From contig NZ_JAFCME010000039.1 in the NCBI RefSeq assembly GCF_018130065.1, forward strand, positions 1-49,958: a DNA stretch of 49,958 nt, in the 5' to 3' direction. This stretch comes from Bradyrhizobium sp. AUGA SZCCT0158 (lineage in GTDB: Bacteria; Pseudomonadota; Alphaproteobacteria; Rhizobiales; Xanthobacteraceae). The position numbers and the translations under genes are program-made. Below the pieces are notes generated by a model. That model saw only the letters and a program-made list of their open reading frames with translations, was not told where the DNA came from and did no database searches. Of this stretch, positions 17,301 to 24,436 are shown piece after piece (positions within the stretch are counted from its first letter, which is position 1; each line of letters opens with the position of its first letter).

Positions 17301-17775
17301 CAAGGATGAGTATGAGGTGGCTCGACTTTATTCCGACGGCGAGTTTGCAAAAGCGTTGAAGGAGCAGTTCGACGGCGATCCGGGCGTCAAGGTCAATCTC
17401 GCGCCGCCCCTGTTGGCGAGCCGCGACAAGGTGACCGGGCATTTGCGCAAGCGCGAATTCGGTGGCTGGATCCTCAAGGCGTTCGATGTCCTGACGCGCT
17501 TCAAATTCCTGCGCGGCACCGCGTTCGATCCGTTCGGCTATACCTCCGAGCGCCGGATGGAGCGGGCACTGCCGGGCGAATATTCCGACATGATCCTCCG
17601 CCACCTCGACACGGCCAAACCGCAGGATTGGCCGCGGCTGGTGGCGCTGGCGAAGACGGCTGACCTGGTGCGCGGCTACGGCCACATCAAGGAGGCCAAT
17701 GTCGCGCGCTACCGCCAGGAATGCATGCGGCTGCAGGGCACGATCGGGCAGCCGGTTGCGCAAGCCGCGGAATAG
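14302..17775 (+). CDS. Indolepyruvate:ferredoxin oxidoreductase family fusion protein
   Basis: A 1157-aa fused 2-oxoacid:ferredoxin oxidoreductase. The order is an N-terminal pyrimidine-binding ThDP domain (FISGYRGSPLGMYD near residue 50), a TPP-binding region (residues about 440-560, CPHNTSTKVPEG then GIGCHGMA), a ferredoxin-like region with Cys636, 639, 642, 648, 669, 675 and 680, and a C-terminal gamma domain starting GIGGTGVITIG near 726. It should decarboxylate an aryl or branched 2-oxoacid to an acyl-CoA, reducing a ferredoxin. The Cys pattern CEGCGDCSAASNC differs from the two CxxCxxCxxxCP clusters of archaeal IorA. The start has gggagcg upstream. It is divergent from the hotdog operon. 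Confidence 0.9.
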   Translation: MALMDVGLDDKYRLDAKRIFLSGTQALVRLPMLQRERDRAQGLNTAGFISGYRGSPLGMYDHALWRAKSFLSEHNIEFAPGLNEDLAATAVWGSQQVGMFPGAKVDGVFGIWYGKGPGVDRSMDALKHANSAGTSPNGGVIALAGDDHGCQSSTLAHQSEQVFAAALMPVVNPATLQDYLDLGILGFALSRYSSCWVGFKAISETVESSASIVSDPDRIKIITPSDFEMPPGGLSIRWPDAPLEQERRLHGPKMQAVAAFTRVNRFDRIVLDSKPARLGIMATGKAYLDLRQALADLGITDAEAQALGLRIYKVALTWPLEEHGARAFAEGLQDVLVVEEKRGFIEDQLLRILYNVDAMRRPSVVGKRDETGAMLLPSEGELTPTMVAAAVVARLRRLGHRSPALEQRLAKLEAFDRPAEGIGAAKLQRTPYFCSGCPHNTSTKVPEGSRAMAGIGCHGMALSVPNRRTATISHMGAEGVTWIGQAPFTSEQHVFQNLGDGTYTHSGLLALRAASAAGVNITYKILYNDAVAMTGGQPAEGGLTVSQIAHQVSAEGAKRLAIVSDDPEKYPSNYFPAGATVHHRRELDAVQKELRDVKGLSVLIYDQTCAAEKRRRRKRGLYPDPPKRVFINERVCEGCGDCSAASNCVSVQPLETELGRKRRIDQSNCNKDFSCIEGFCPSFVTVHGGKLRKADRAAADPSALFADLPLPTLSALDGAFNILVTGIGGTGVITIGALLGMAAHVDGRACSTLDFTGLSQKNGAVMSHVRIAPSADDLANVRIGPGSANLILGCDIVVATSIPALSRAERGLTRAIVNADLLPTASFVIGPDIDFQAGAMRDALNEAVSATNLDILDATGLASSLMGDSIATNSFMLGFAFQRGAIPLSLEAIMKAIDLNGAAIEMNKLAFSWGRLAAHDLQRVVSAARFKAQGAAPVKRTLDETIAHRAGFLTDYQNEAYAKRYLAEVARVRAAEAKASPAAQDLTEAFAKGLFKLMAYKDEYEVARLYSDGEFAKALKEQFDGDPGVKVNLAPPLLASRDKVTGHLRKREFGGWILKAFDVLTRFKFLRGTAFDPFGYTSERRMERALPGEYSDMILRHLDTAKPQDWPRLVALAKTADLVRGYGHIKEANVARYRQECMRLQGTIGQPVAQAAE

Positions 17776-17788
17776 GTTCCGGGGAACG

Positions 17789-17809
17789 GGCCGCGGATTT
17801 TTCGCGGCC
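17789..17809 (+). terminator. Hairpin downstream of the oxidoreductase gene
   Basis: The stem ggccgcg/cgcggcc with loop gattttt begins 13 bases after the stop. The T-run is in the loop rather than after the stem, so termination would be weak or Rho-dependent; it could equally just protect the 3' end. Confidence 0.35.
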
Positions 17810-17916
17810 GCCGTAGTTAGCAGGTAACCTTGCCGAAAATTTCGGCTGGAAAAGGCCTGCCGGCTTCCTACATGTTCCCGGTTATCGTTATTTTTAGTCA
17901 TTTCAGGAGGCCCATA

Positions 17917-18330
17917 ATGGTCCTGAAGAGCGCTTTAGCTGCAGCGGTTTGCACGGGGTTTTTGGCATCGGCCGGCTCCGCGACGGCGGCCGAGTATCGT
18001 CCGGGTGAGTTGCTTAGCCTTGATCTTCCGAGCGCCGTATTTTCGCCCAAGCGAATCGGACCGGAGGCGCGGTTCGGGCCGGTTCGGATCGAGGCAAGGT
18101 CGGAGGACACGGAGGCGGATCTGGATTCGACCATCTGGCCCAAGCTGCCGCCACGCAAGGCGCATGCCGCCAAATCTCAGGCCGAGAAGTCCGGCACTGA
18201 GGCGCCGCGCGCCGCAGCGCGTGCCAAGCTGGCGAAGCCGCGCCACAATCCGCTCGATGCGCAGGCGCGCGATACCCGGATTCAAACCTGGCCGTGCAGG
18301 TCCGGCGGCATCTGCAACTGGCAGCGATAG
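17917..18330 (+). CDS. Small exported protein of unknown function
   Basis: A 137-aa protein with a clear Sec signal peptide (MVLKSALAAAVCTGFLASAG, cleavage near SATAA-EY). The mature part is basic and Ala/Lys/Pro-rich, with no recognised domain, and ends WPCRSGGICNWQR, whose two Cys could form a disulfide in the periplasm. The start at 17917 is supported by a near-perfect AGGAGG 6 bases upstream; an upstream in-frame ATG at 17830 has no such site. I do not recognise a family. Confidence 0.7.
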   Translation: MVLKSALAAAVCTGFLASAGSATAAEYRPGELLSLDLPSAVFSPKRIGPEARFGPVRIEARSEDTEADLDSTIWPKLPPRKAHAAKSQAEKSGTEAPRAAARAKLAKPRHNPLDAQARDTRIQTWPCRSGGICNWQR

Positions 18331-18340
18331 AAGCGGTCGA

Positions 18341-18469
18341 TCAGGGCTTTCCGATCAGAAAGAAGACAGCCACGATCAGCACCGAGAGCGTCGTGATCAC
18401 GCCGAGCACGGCGGCGGCGATCGCCGGCAATTGATGCGAATCCAGCCATCGTTGCAACGCGTTGCCCAT
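18341..18469 (-). CDS. 42-aa single-span membrane peptide
   Basis: A very short minus-strand gene: MGNALQRWLDSHQLPAIA..., then a hydrophobic helix of about 25 residues (AAAVLGVITTLSVLIVAVFF) and a short LIGKP end. AGGAAGAG lies 4-5 bases before the ATG. The charge pattern (Arg/Asp before the helix, Lys after) fits a small inner-membrane protein. It is tail to tail with the exported protein gene, 10 bases apart. No function is known to me. The coding call rests on the good Shine-Dalgarno, the compact amphipathic-then-hydrophobic design and the lack of any competing gene. Confidence 0.6.
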   Translation of the reverse strand: MGNALQRWLDSHQLPAIAAAVLGVITTLSVLIVAVFFLIGKP

Positions 18470-18606
18470 CGCTCTTCCTGACCCGATCTTGATTTGCCCA
18501 GCGCCTTGCGGGCAGTCTATTTATAGCGGTCTATCCCACGCAATCCAATGCCGTCCATGCGGCTTTCGTCTTCCCCCGCGACACCTTACGCCTTTGGGAG
18601 CATTCA

Positions 18607-19425
18607 ATGGAAAATCTGCAAACGCAGGGCATTGCCCTGCCGAGGCTTGGGCTTGGCACCTTTCGCCTGCAGGGCGATGCCTGCCGCGCTGCGGTTGAAA
18701 GCGCGATTGCGCAGGGTTACCGCCATATCGACACGGCTGAAATGTACGGCAATGAGGAGGCGATCGGTGCTGCAATCGCGGCTTCGCGCGTCGCGCGAAC
18801 GGACCTGCATGTCACCACCAAGGTCTGGAACGAAAACCTGGCGCCGGACGCGATCCGCCGGGCGTTCGATGCTTCCCTGAAGAAACTGCGGCTCGATCAG
18901 GTCGATCTCTATCTGGTGCACTGGCCGTCGCGGAACATGAACCTGCCGGCGATGTTCGAGACCTTGATGAAGCTGAAGCAGGAGGGCCGCACCCGCGCCA
19001 TTGGCGTGGCCAATTTCAACATCGCGCTCTTGAAAACCGTGGTCGAGGAGATCAAGGCTCCGATCGCCTGCAACCAGGTCGAATACCACGTGATGCTGGA
19101 TCAGACAAAGCTGCGCAAATATCTCAGCGCCAAATCGATTCCGCTGGTTGCCTATTGCCCGCTGGCGCAGGGCCGCGTGGCGTCGGACGAGACGCTGACC
19201 GCGATCGGTCGCAAGCATAATGCCAGCGCCGCACAGGTGGCCCTGAAATGGTTGCTCGATCAGGACGGCGTCGCCGCGATCCCGAAGGCCTCGCGCGCCG
19301 AAAGCCAAAAGGCCAATCTTGACGCGCTGCAACTGCGGCTTGATGACGACGATCGAAAGGCAATCGCGGCCTTGCCGAAGGACAAACGTTGTGTAAATCC
19401 CGCCTTCGGGCCGGCGTGGGATTGA
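18607..19425 (+). CDS. Aldo/keto reductase
   Basis: A 272-aa NADPH-dependent oxidoreductase of the aldo/keto reductase (2,5-diketo-D-gluconate reductase-like) class. The four catalytic residues are all present: Asp42 and Tyr47 in HIDTAEMYGNE, Lys72 in TTKVW, and His105 in LVHWP. The cofactor loop near residues 225-245 (IPKASRAESQKANL) and the GVANFN motif are also typical. It reduces aldehydes or ketones in the cytosol. The gene stands alone in front of the thiolase gene, with a 101-base gap, so it probably has its own transcript. A start with a weak Shine-Dalgarno (gggag 7 bases before ATG) is supported by the conserved N-terminus. Confidence 0.92.
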   Translation: MENLQTQGIALPRLGLGTFRLQGDACRAAVESAIAQGYRHIDTAEMYGNEEAIGAAIAASRVARTDLHVTTKVWNENLAPDAIRRAFDASLKKLRLDQVDLYLVHWPSRNMNLPAMFETLMKLKQEGRTRAIGVANFNIALLKTVVEEIKAPIACNQVEYHVMLDQTKLRKYLSAKSIPLVAYCPLAQGRVASDETLTAIGRKHNASAAQVALKWLLDQDGVAAIPKASRAESQKANLDALQLRLDDDDRKAIAALPKDKRCVNPAFGPAWD

Positions 19426-19526
19426 AGGCGATTCCTCCTTTTCCGTCCGCCGGAATTCAAGGTTTTTCGCTACACACGGGCTGAGGTCCAGTCCATACTG
19501 GGTGGCATCAAAGGGAGGTCTAGAAA

Positions 19527-20699
19527 ATGCGTGAAGCTGTTATCGTTTCCTATGCACGTACGGGGCTGGCGAAGTCCGGCCGCGGCGGGTTCAATATCAC
19601 CCCACCGATGTCCATGGCGGCCCACGCCATCAAGCACGCGGTCGAGCGCGCCGGCGTCGACAAGGATTACGTCGAGGACTGCTATCTCGGCAATTGCGCG
19701 CACGGCGCGCCCAATATCGGCCGCCAGGCGGCGCTGCTGGCTGGCATGCCAAAGTCGACGGCCGGCGTTTCGGTCAACCGCTTCTGCTCCTCGGGGCTGC
19801 AGACCATCGCGATGGCCGCCAACTCGATCCGTTCGGACGGCGCCGACTGCATCGTGGCCGGTGGCGTTGAAAGCATCTCGATTCCCGGCGGCGGCTCGCC
19901 CAAGGAATCGATCGATCCGGATCTGCTCAAGGCCGCGCCCGACATCTTCATGGCGATGATCGATACCGCCGACATCGTCGCCGAGCGCTACAAGCTCAGC
20001 CGCGAATACCAGGACGAGTACTCGCTGGAATCGCAGCGCCGCATGGCCGCGGCGCAGCAGGCCAACAAGTTCAAGGACGAAATCGTCCCGATGAAGACCA
20101 GGATGAAGGTGGTCGACAAGGCGACCAAGGCGGAAAGCATCGTCGACTACACGGTCGATCGCGACGAGTGCAACCGTCCCGAGACCACCATGGAAGGCCT
20201 CGCCAAGCTCGAGCCGGTCAAGGGCCCGGGCAAATACGTCACTGCCGGCAATGCCAGCCAGCTTTCGGACGGTGCGGCGGCTGTCGTGCTGATGGAAGCC
20301 AAGGATGCCGAAAAGCGCGGCCTGCAGCCGCTCGGCCGTTTCGTTGCCTGGGCGGCGGCGGGCTGCGAGCCGGATGAGATGGGCATCGGCCCGATCTTCG
20401 CCGTGCCGAAGCTGTTGAAGCGCCATGGCCTCAAGATCGACGACATCGACATCTGGGAATTGAACGAAGCCTTCGCCAGCCAGTGTCTGTATTCCCGCGA
20501 CAAGCTCGGCATCGACCCCGAGAAGTACAATGTCAACGGCGGCTCGATCGCGATCGGCCATCCCTTCGGCATGACCGGCGCGCGGCTCACCGGCCACATA
20601 TTGCAGGAGGGCCGTCGCCGCAAGGCGAAGTGGGGCGTCGTCACCATGTGCATCGGTGGCGGCCAGGGCGGCGCAGGCCTGTTCGAAATCTACAGCTGA
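19527..20699 (+). CDS. Acetyl-CoA acetyltransferase (thiolase)
   Basis: A 390-aa thiolase. The nucleophilic Cys87 is in NRFCSSGLQ, the catalytic His345 in AIGHPFGMTGAR, and the second Cys375 in VTMCIGGGQGGAG. The start ATG is preceded by gggaggt. It either cleaves 3-ketoacyl-CoA or condenses two acetyl-CoA. The QPLGRFVAWAAAGCEPDEMGIGP and NELNEAFASQ-like motifs fit degradative members. In context with the neighbouring acyl-CoA related genes a catabolic role is more likely, but biosynthetic and degradative thiolases cannot be separated by eye. Its transcript probably ends at the bidirectional hairpin at 20752-20777. Confidence 0.93.
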   Translation: MREAVIVSYARTGLAKSGRGGFNITPPMSMAAHAIKHAVERAGVDKDYVEDCYLGNCAHGAPNIGRQAALLAGMPKSTAGVSVNRFCSSGLQTIAMAANSIRSDGADCIVAGGVESISIPGGGSPKESIDPDLLKAAPDIFMAMIDTADIVAERYKLSREYQDEYSLESQRRMAAAQQANKFKDEIVPMKTRMKVVDKATKAESIVDYTVDRDECNRPETTMEGLAKLEPVKGPGKYVTAGNASQLSDGAAAVVLMEAKDAEKRGLQPLGRFVAWAAAGCEPDEMGIGPIFAVPKLLKRHGLKIDDIDIWELNEAFASQCLYSRDKLGIDPEKYNVNGGSIAIGHPFGMTGARLTGHILQEGRRRKAKWGVVTMCIGGGQGGAGLFEIYS

Positions 20700-20748
20700 T
20701 CGGCCGTTACAAGCCGCTTCGCTGAACAAGCTTGACGATCATACGAAC

Positions 20749-20777
20749 AAAAAAATGGCTCCGCGAGGAGCCATTTT
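20749..20777 (-). terminator. Bidirectional intrinsic terminator between the thiolase gene and the His-rich peptide gene
   Basis: The stem aaaatggctcc (20752-20762) pairs perfectly with ggagccatttt (20767-20777) around a gcga loop. On the minus strand it is followed by a run of 7 Ts, a strong terminator for the His-rich gene; in the plus direction the T-run is only 4 bases. Confidence 0.85.
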
Positions 20778-20811
20778 CCGTTGAGGCGCAAGTTTCGTTG
20801 AGGCGCAAGCC

Positions 20812-21042
20812 TCAGTAACGATAACGCTTCTTGATCACGACCGTGTTGCGATGATGACGGTGTCCGCGATGGTAGCCGCGGTCGTGATGACGGCGGTATT
20901 CGGCCCGCGCACCATGACCATGGTGATGATGGCCGTGGTAACCGCTGCCTCGCTTGATCACAACAGTCTGAGCGCTTGCAATCGACGGCGCCGCAATGAT
21001 GATCGCGGCAACGGCCGCAAGCACATATCCAAACTTCCTCAT
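20812..21042 (-). CDS. Small exported His-rich protein
   Basis: A 76-aa exported peptide. The N-terminus MRKFGYVLAAVAAIIIAAPSIA is a signal peptide with cleavage near ASA-QT. The mature part of about 50 residues carries at least 16 His (HGHHHHGHG, RRHHDRGYHRGHRHHR) with many Arg, Tyr and Gly, flanked by the repeated VVIK motif. It could bind Ni, Cu, Zn or Co in the periplasm, or be an envelope polycation. The second ATG was chosen because AGAGG lies 9 bases before it and overlaps the first ATG (21051). A strong terminator follows at 20749-20777. No family name is claimed. Confidence 0.8.
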   Translation of the reverse strand: MRKFGYVLAAVAAIIIAAPSIASAQTVVIKRGSGYHGHHHHGHGARAEYRRHHDRGYHRGHRHHRNTVVIKKRYRY

Positions 21043-21377
21043 AGTTCTCATCCTCTTTCAATTGAGCGGAGATGTAACATTGCGGTGACACGAACGTTCC
21101 CGAGGGAACTCGAAGAGAATTCTGAATGTCTATTAAGAAAGGATCTGCGGATGCAATGCGTGCGTTGGTTCCAGGCACGAGAACGTTTCTTTAGTCCAAT
21201 GAATCACGCTCGACACATTGCGTCTACACGTGGCCGTTCCGGACAATCGCGATCCCCACGGACCGTCCAGCCGCATGGTCATTGATACCCGTGTGGGTTG
21301 ATCGCATGCGCCGGCTTGCGGAAAGCCCGGTCCCGGCGCATCATCGCGCCATAAAAATCATATGGGGGAGCGATGCC
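21043..21377. other. Gene-free stretch
   Basis: This 335-base gap holds the divergent leaders of the His-rich peptide gene and the amidohydrolase gene. No RNA gene, repeat or additional coding sequence was recognised. Confidence 0.5.
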
Positions 21378-22658
21378 ATGAGCGGGTTTTCACGCCGTGA
21401 TTTTCTGAGCCTGACCGGGTCAGCCGCCGTTGCCGCGATGTCCGCACCGGCCAATGCCGCGATGGGACCGAACGACAAGTTCGACCTTGTGATCAAGGGT
21501 GGCGATGTGCTCGATCCCAGCCAGTCGCTGCGAGGAAAACGTGATATCGGCATTCGCTGGGGGATGATCGAGGCGGTTGAGGCCGATATTCCGGCGGCAC
21601 GAGCCTCCAAGACCATCGACGCCACCGGCAAACTGGTGACGCCGGGATTGATCGACCTGCACTCCCACGTCTATCCCTATGGCTCGGGGATCGGCATTCC
21701 GGCCGACGAATTGGTGCAGGCCCAGGCAACGACGACAGTGGTGTCGGCAGGGGATGCCGGCGTCAACAATCTCGCCGCGCTCCGCCGTTACATCGTGGCG
21801 CAATCGCGCGCGCGGATTTACGCCTTCGTCCATATCGCCAATCACGGTCTGTCGGGCTTCCCGGTGGCCGAACTCTACAACATCGACCACGCGCAGCTCG
21901 ACGCCTGCGCGATGGCGCTGGCCGAGAATCCGGACTTCCTGCTCGGCGTCAAAGTCCGGATGTCGGAGAATGTCATCGCCAGGCACGGTCTCGAACCACT
22001 GAAGCGAGCCATCAAGGCCTGCGAGATGTGCGGCTGGCCGGCCAAGATGATGGTGCATATCGGTGGCGTCGAGACCAGGGAGTTGATGTCGCAGATTCTC
22101 GATCTGCTGCGGCCGGGCGACGTGCTGACTCATGCCTATTCCGGCGCACCGAACATCGGCGGCGTCTTCACCAACATCGTGCAGGATGGCAAGCTGCTGC
22201 CGGCAGCGCTTGCCGCCAAGCAGCGCGGCGTGATGTTCGACGTCGGGCATGGCGGCGGCAGCTTCGATTTCACGGTGGCTGAGCCCGCGATCGCGGGCGG
22301 CTGCCCGCCCGACACGATCTCGTCCGATATCCACGTCTTCTCCGGCAACTCGCCCGGCATGCCGTATCTGCCGAACGTGATGAGCAAGTTCATCCCGCTC
22401 GGATTTACCGTGGAGCAGGTGGTGGCGATGGCAACCTCGGCGCCGGCCAAGATCATCAACCGCGCCCCGAAAATCGGCACGCTGCAGGTCGGCGCGCCCG
22501 GCGACGTCGCGATCATGGAGCTGGTGGAGGCGCAGGTCTCGTTCGTCGATACCCGCAACAACAAGCGCGAGGGCAAGCTGCTGCTGAAACCGGTGCAGAC
22601 CGTGATCAACGGCGTGCCGTTCGGGAGGCCGTATCAGGCGCCGTTCGCGGTGCGGTGA
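21378..22658 (+). CDS. Tat-exported amidohydrolase (dihydroorotase-like)
   Basis: A 426-aa metal-dependent hydrolase of the amidohydrolase superfamily. The N-terminus FSRRDFLSLTG followed by an Ala-rich hydrophobic run is a twin-arginine signal, cleaved near ANA-AM, so the folded enzyme should act in the periplasm. The mature part has DLVIKGGDVLDP, then the metal motif LIDLHSHVYPYGSG, a His in MVHIGG, another in THAYSG, and the C-terminal Asp in SSDIH. Start at 21378: gggggag lies 7 bases upstream, and the Tat motif begins there. Superfamily members cleave hydantoins, amides, N-acyl groups or D-amino acid conjugates; the substrate is unknown. Confidence 0.88.
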   Translation: MSGFSRRDFLSLTGSAAVAAMSAPANAAMGPNDKFDLVIKGGDVLDPSQSLRGKRDIGIRWGMIEAVEADIPAARASKTIDATGKLVTPGLIDLHSHVYPYGSGIGIPADELVQAQATTTVVSAGDAGVNNLAALRRYIVAQSRARIYAFVHIANHGLSGFPVAELYNIDHAQLDACAMALAENPDFLLGVKVRMSENVIARHGLEPLKRAIKACEMCGWPAKMMVHIGGVETRELMSQILDLLRPGDVLTHAYSGAPNIGGVFTNIVQDGKLLPAALAAKQRGVMFDVGHGGGSFDFTVAEPAIAGGCPPDTISSDIHVFSGNSPGMPYLPNVMSKFIPLGFTVEQVVAMATSAPAKIINRAPKIGTLQVGAPGDVAIMELVEAQVSFVDTRNNKREGKLLLKPVQTVINGVPFGRPYQAPFAVR

Positions 22659-22682
22659 GGGGCGCTGCCCGAAACCGGCAGA

Positions 22683-22795
22683 ATGGATTGCTTCGTCGCC
22701 CACGCTCTCTTGCGCAAACGCTTTGCGTTTGTCGCAGGCAATGACGTGGAGAGATCGAACCCCGTCATTGCGAGTGAAGCGAAGCAATCTCCACG
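22683..22795. repeat. Palindromic intergenic repeat (attgcttcg...gcgaagcaat type)
   Basis: attgcttcgtcgc (from about 22687) is mirrored by gcgaagcaat near 22788, with gcaatgacg (22738-22746) and cgtcattgc in the middle. Copies of this motif are among the most common intergenic repeats in Bradyrhizobium, as far as I recall. It lies between two convergent genes. Confidence 0.65.
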
Positions 22796-22844
22796 GGTTA
22801 AAGTCTCGGTGCTGACTTGATCCTTCGCCCACACGCTGCGCGCT

Positions 22845-24089
22845 TCAAGTCCGCGCCCGCTTCTCCACATTGGCGCTTCGCTCGGGCACGCCGAACTCCT
22901 TGCGGCAGACTTCCGCCAGCACGGCGACGCCTTGGCGGATCTGCTCATGGGAGGGGCTGGCAAAGCACAGCCGCAAGCGGCTGCCGGCATAGGACTTGTC
23001 GGTCGACCATTCCGGCCCCGGGTTAATGGCGACGCCGGCGGCCAATGCGGCCTGATACAGTTTCAGCGTATCGACATTGTCGGGGAGTTTGACCCACAGG
23101 AAGATGCCGCCCTTGGGATCCTCGAACTCGGCTGATGTGCCGAACTGCTCGTTGAGCGCCTCCATCAGCGTGTCGAGCTTGGTGCGCAGGCCGCGTGTCA
23201 GCTTCGGCACATGAGTTTGGAAATGCGGCGCGCAATATTCCGCCAGCACCATCTGCTCCAGCGCGCCACTTCCGGCGTCGGTTTTCAGCGCCAGCATCCG
23301 CGACATCAACTCCCAGGGCGCGACGATGAAGCCGACCCGCAGCGCCGGTGCGATCGATTTGGAAAACGAGCCGATATGGATGACGCCACCCTGCTTGCTC
23401 ATCGCATAGATCGCGGGCGGGCGCTGGCCGTTCCAGATCAGGTCGGCATAGCAATCGTCCTCGAAGATCGGCACACCGTATTCCTGCGACAGTTTGATCA
23501 TCTCGGCGCGCCGCGCCTCCGGCAGGATCGAGCCGGTCGGGTTCTGCACGGTCGGGATGGTGTAGATGTATTTCGGCAAGATGCCGCGGCGCTTGTGGTC
23601 GGCCAGAACAGCCGCCAGCGCATCCATCCGCATTCCCTCGTCGTCGAGGGGGATGCCGACCGCCTTGACGCCGAGCCGCGTCAGCCGGCTCAGCGAGCCC
23701 TGATAGGTCTCCTGTTCGATCAGCACGGTATCGCCGCGCGCCAGGAGCGTCGCGTTGACGAGGTCGAGCGCCTGCAGCGAACCGGAGACGATCATGACGT
23801 CGTCGGCGGTGCAGCCGATGCCGGCATCGCGCTTGAGTTTCCTGGTGAGGAATTCGCGCAGGGGGCGGTAGCCCTGCGGGCCGCTGGCGAGGCCGTAGGT
23901 CGCGAGCGTCTTACCCTCGCGCTGGAGCACGGCAGTCATCGCGTCGATCAGGCCATCGACCGGCACCTGGTCGGGATCATTGTTGCCGCCGACGAAACTG
24001 TATTTGGCCAGACCCGTCCACCGCGCCGCCGGCGCCGGCAATCCGGCCGGCAGCAATGGTGCGAAATCGAAAATTGATGCGGTAGACAT
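22845..24089 (-). CDS. PLP-dependent aminotransferase (fold type I, 2-aminoadipate/MocR type)
   Basis: A 414-aa aminotransferase of the family that includes LysN (2-aminoadipate aminotransferase) and the enzyme half of MocR proteins. The opening YSFVGGNNDPDQVPV, PQGYRPLREFL, SGSLQALDLV, IPTVQNPTG and FEDDCYADLIW motifs are all in order. The PLP Lys is residue 244 in GSFSKSIAP, with the C-terminal phosphate-binding Arg in SRLRLCFA. It is free-standing, without a DNA-binding domain. The start at 24089 was chosen because of a GGGAG 10 bases upstream and because the conserved N-terminus begins there. The substrate is unknown; both aromatic and aliphatic amino acids are accepted in this family. 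Confidence 0.9.
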   Translation of the reverse strand: MSTASIFDFAPLLPAGLPAPAARWTGLAKYSFVGGNNDPDQVPVDGLIDAMTAVLQREGKTLATYGLASGPQGYRPLREFLTRKLKRDAGIGCTADDVMIVSGSLQALDLVNATLLARGDTVLIEQETYQGSLSRLTRLGVKAVGIPLDDEGMRMDALAAVLADHKRRGILPKYIYTIPTVQNPTGSILPEARRAEMIKLSQEYGVPIFEDDCYADLIWNGQRPPAIYAMSKQGGVIHIGSFSKSIAPALRVGFIVAPWELMSRMLALKTDAGSGALEQMVLAEYCAPHFQTHVPKLTRGLRTKLDTLMEALNEQFGTSAEFEDPKGGIFLWVKLPDNVDTLKLYQAALAAGVAINPGPEWSTDKSYAGSRLRLCFASPSHEQIRQGVAVLAEVCRKEFGVPERSANVEKRART

Positions 24090-24267
24090 TGGACATTCAC
24101 TCCCGTTTTGTTTTTCGTTGAGACGGCCGCTGGCGCGGCCCTCCGGTATTTGGTTAGTTCTTGCCGGTGATCTTAGTCGGTCGCCGCCGGGGGATGAAAG
24201 CGGAATGTCTGCTATCGATGCTGCCCGATATGCGGGGGTGCGTGCGGGGTTCGCCGTCAGGAACCTT

Positions 24268-24393
24268 CTAAAATTGCCGGATGCTGCCGGCCGCCTGCGC
24301 CTGAGCGTCCGGTGCGGAAAGGATCGACAGGCAGGCAAGAATCGCTAGAAAGAGACCTGTCAGGCGGATATGACACATTGCTCGTTTGACCAT
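24268..24393 (-). CDS. Possible 41-aa exported peptide
   Basis: A 41-codon frame whose first 32 residues look like a signal peptide (MVKRAMCHIRLTGLFLAILA, then CLSILSAPDAQA-QA), leaving only about 9 mature residues. AGAGG lies rather far (11 bases) upstream. It is divergent from the antiporter gene. It could be a peptide, the truncated start of a lost exported protein, or chance. The signal peptide is convincing; the rest is not. Confidence 0.35.
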   Translation of the reverse strand: MVKRAMCHIRLTGLFLAILACLSILSAPDAQAQAAGSIRQF

Positions 24394-24436
24394 TGCGCCC
24401 CGGCCTCTAGGTTGCAATGAGGAAAAGTCAGGAAAT

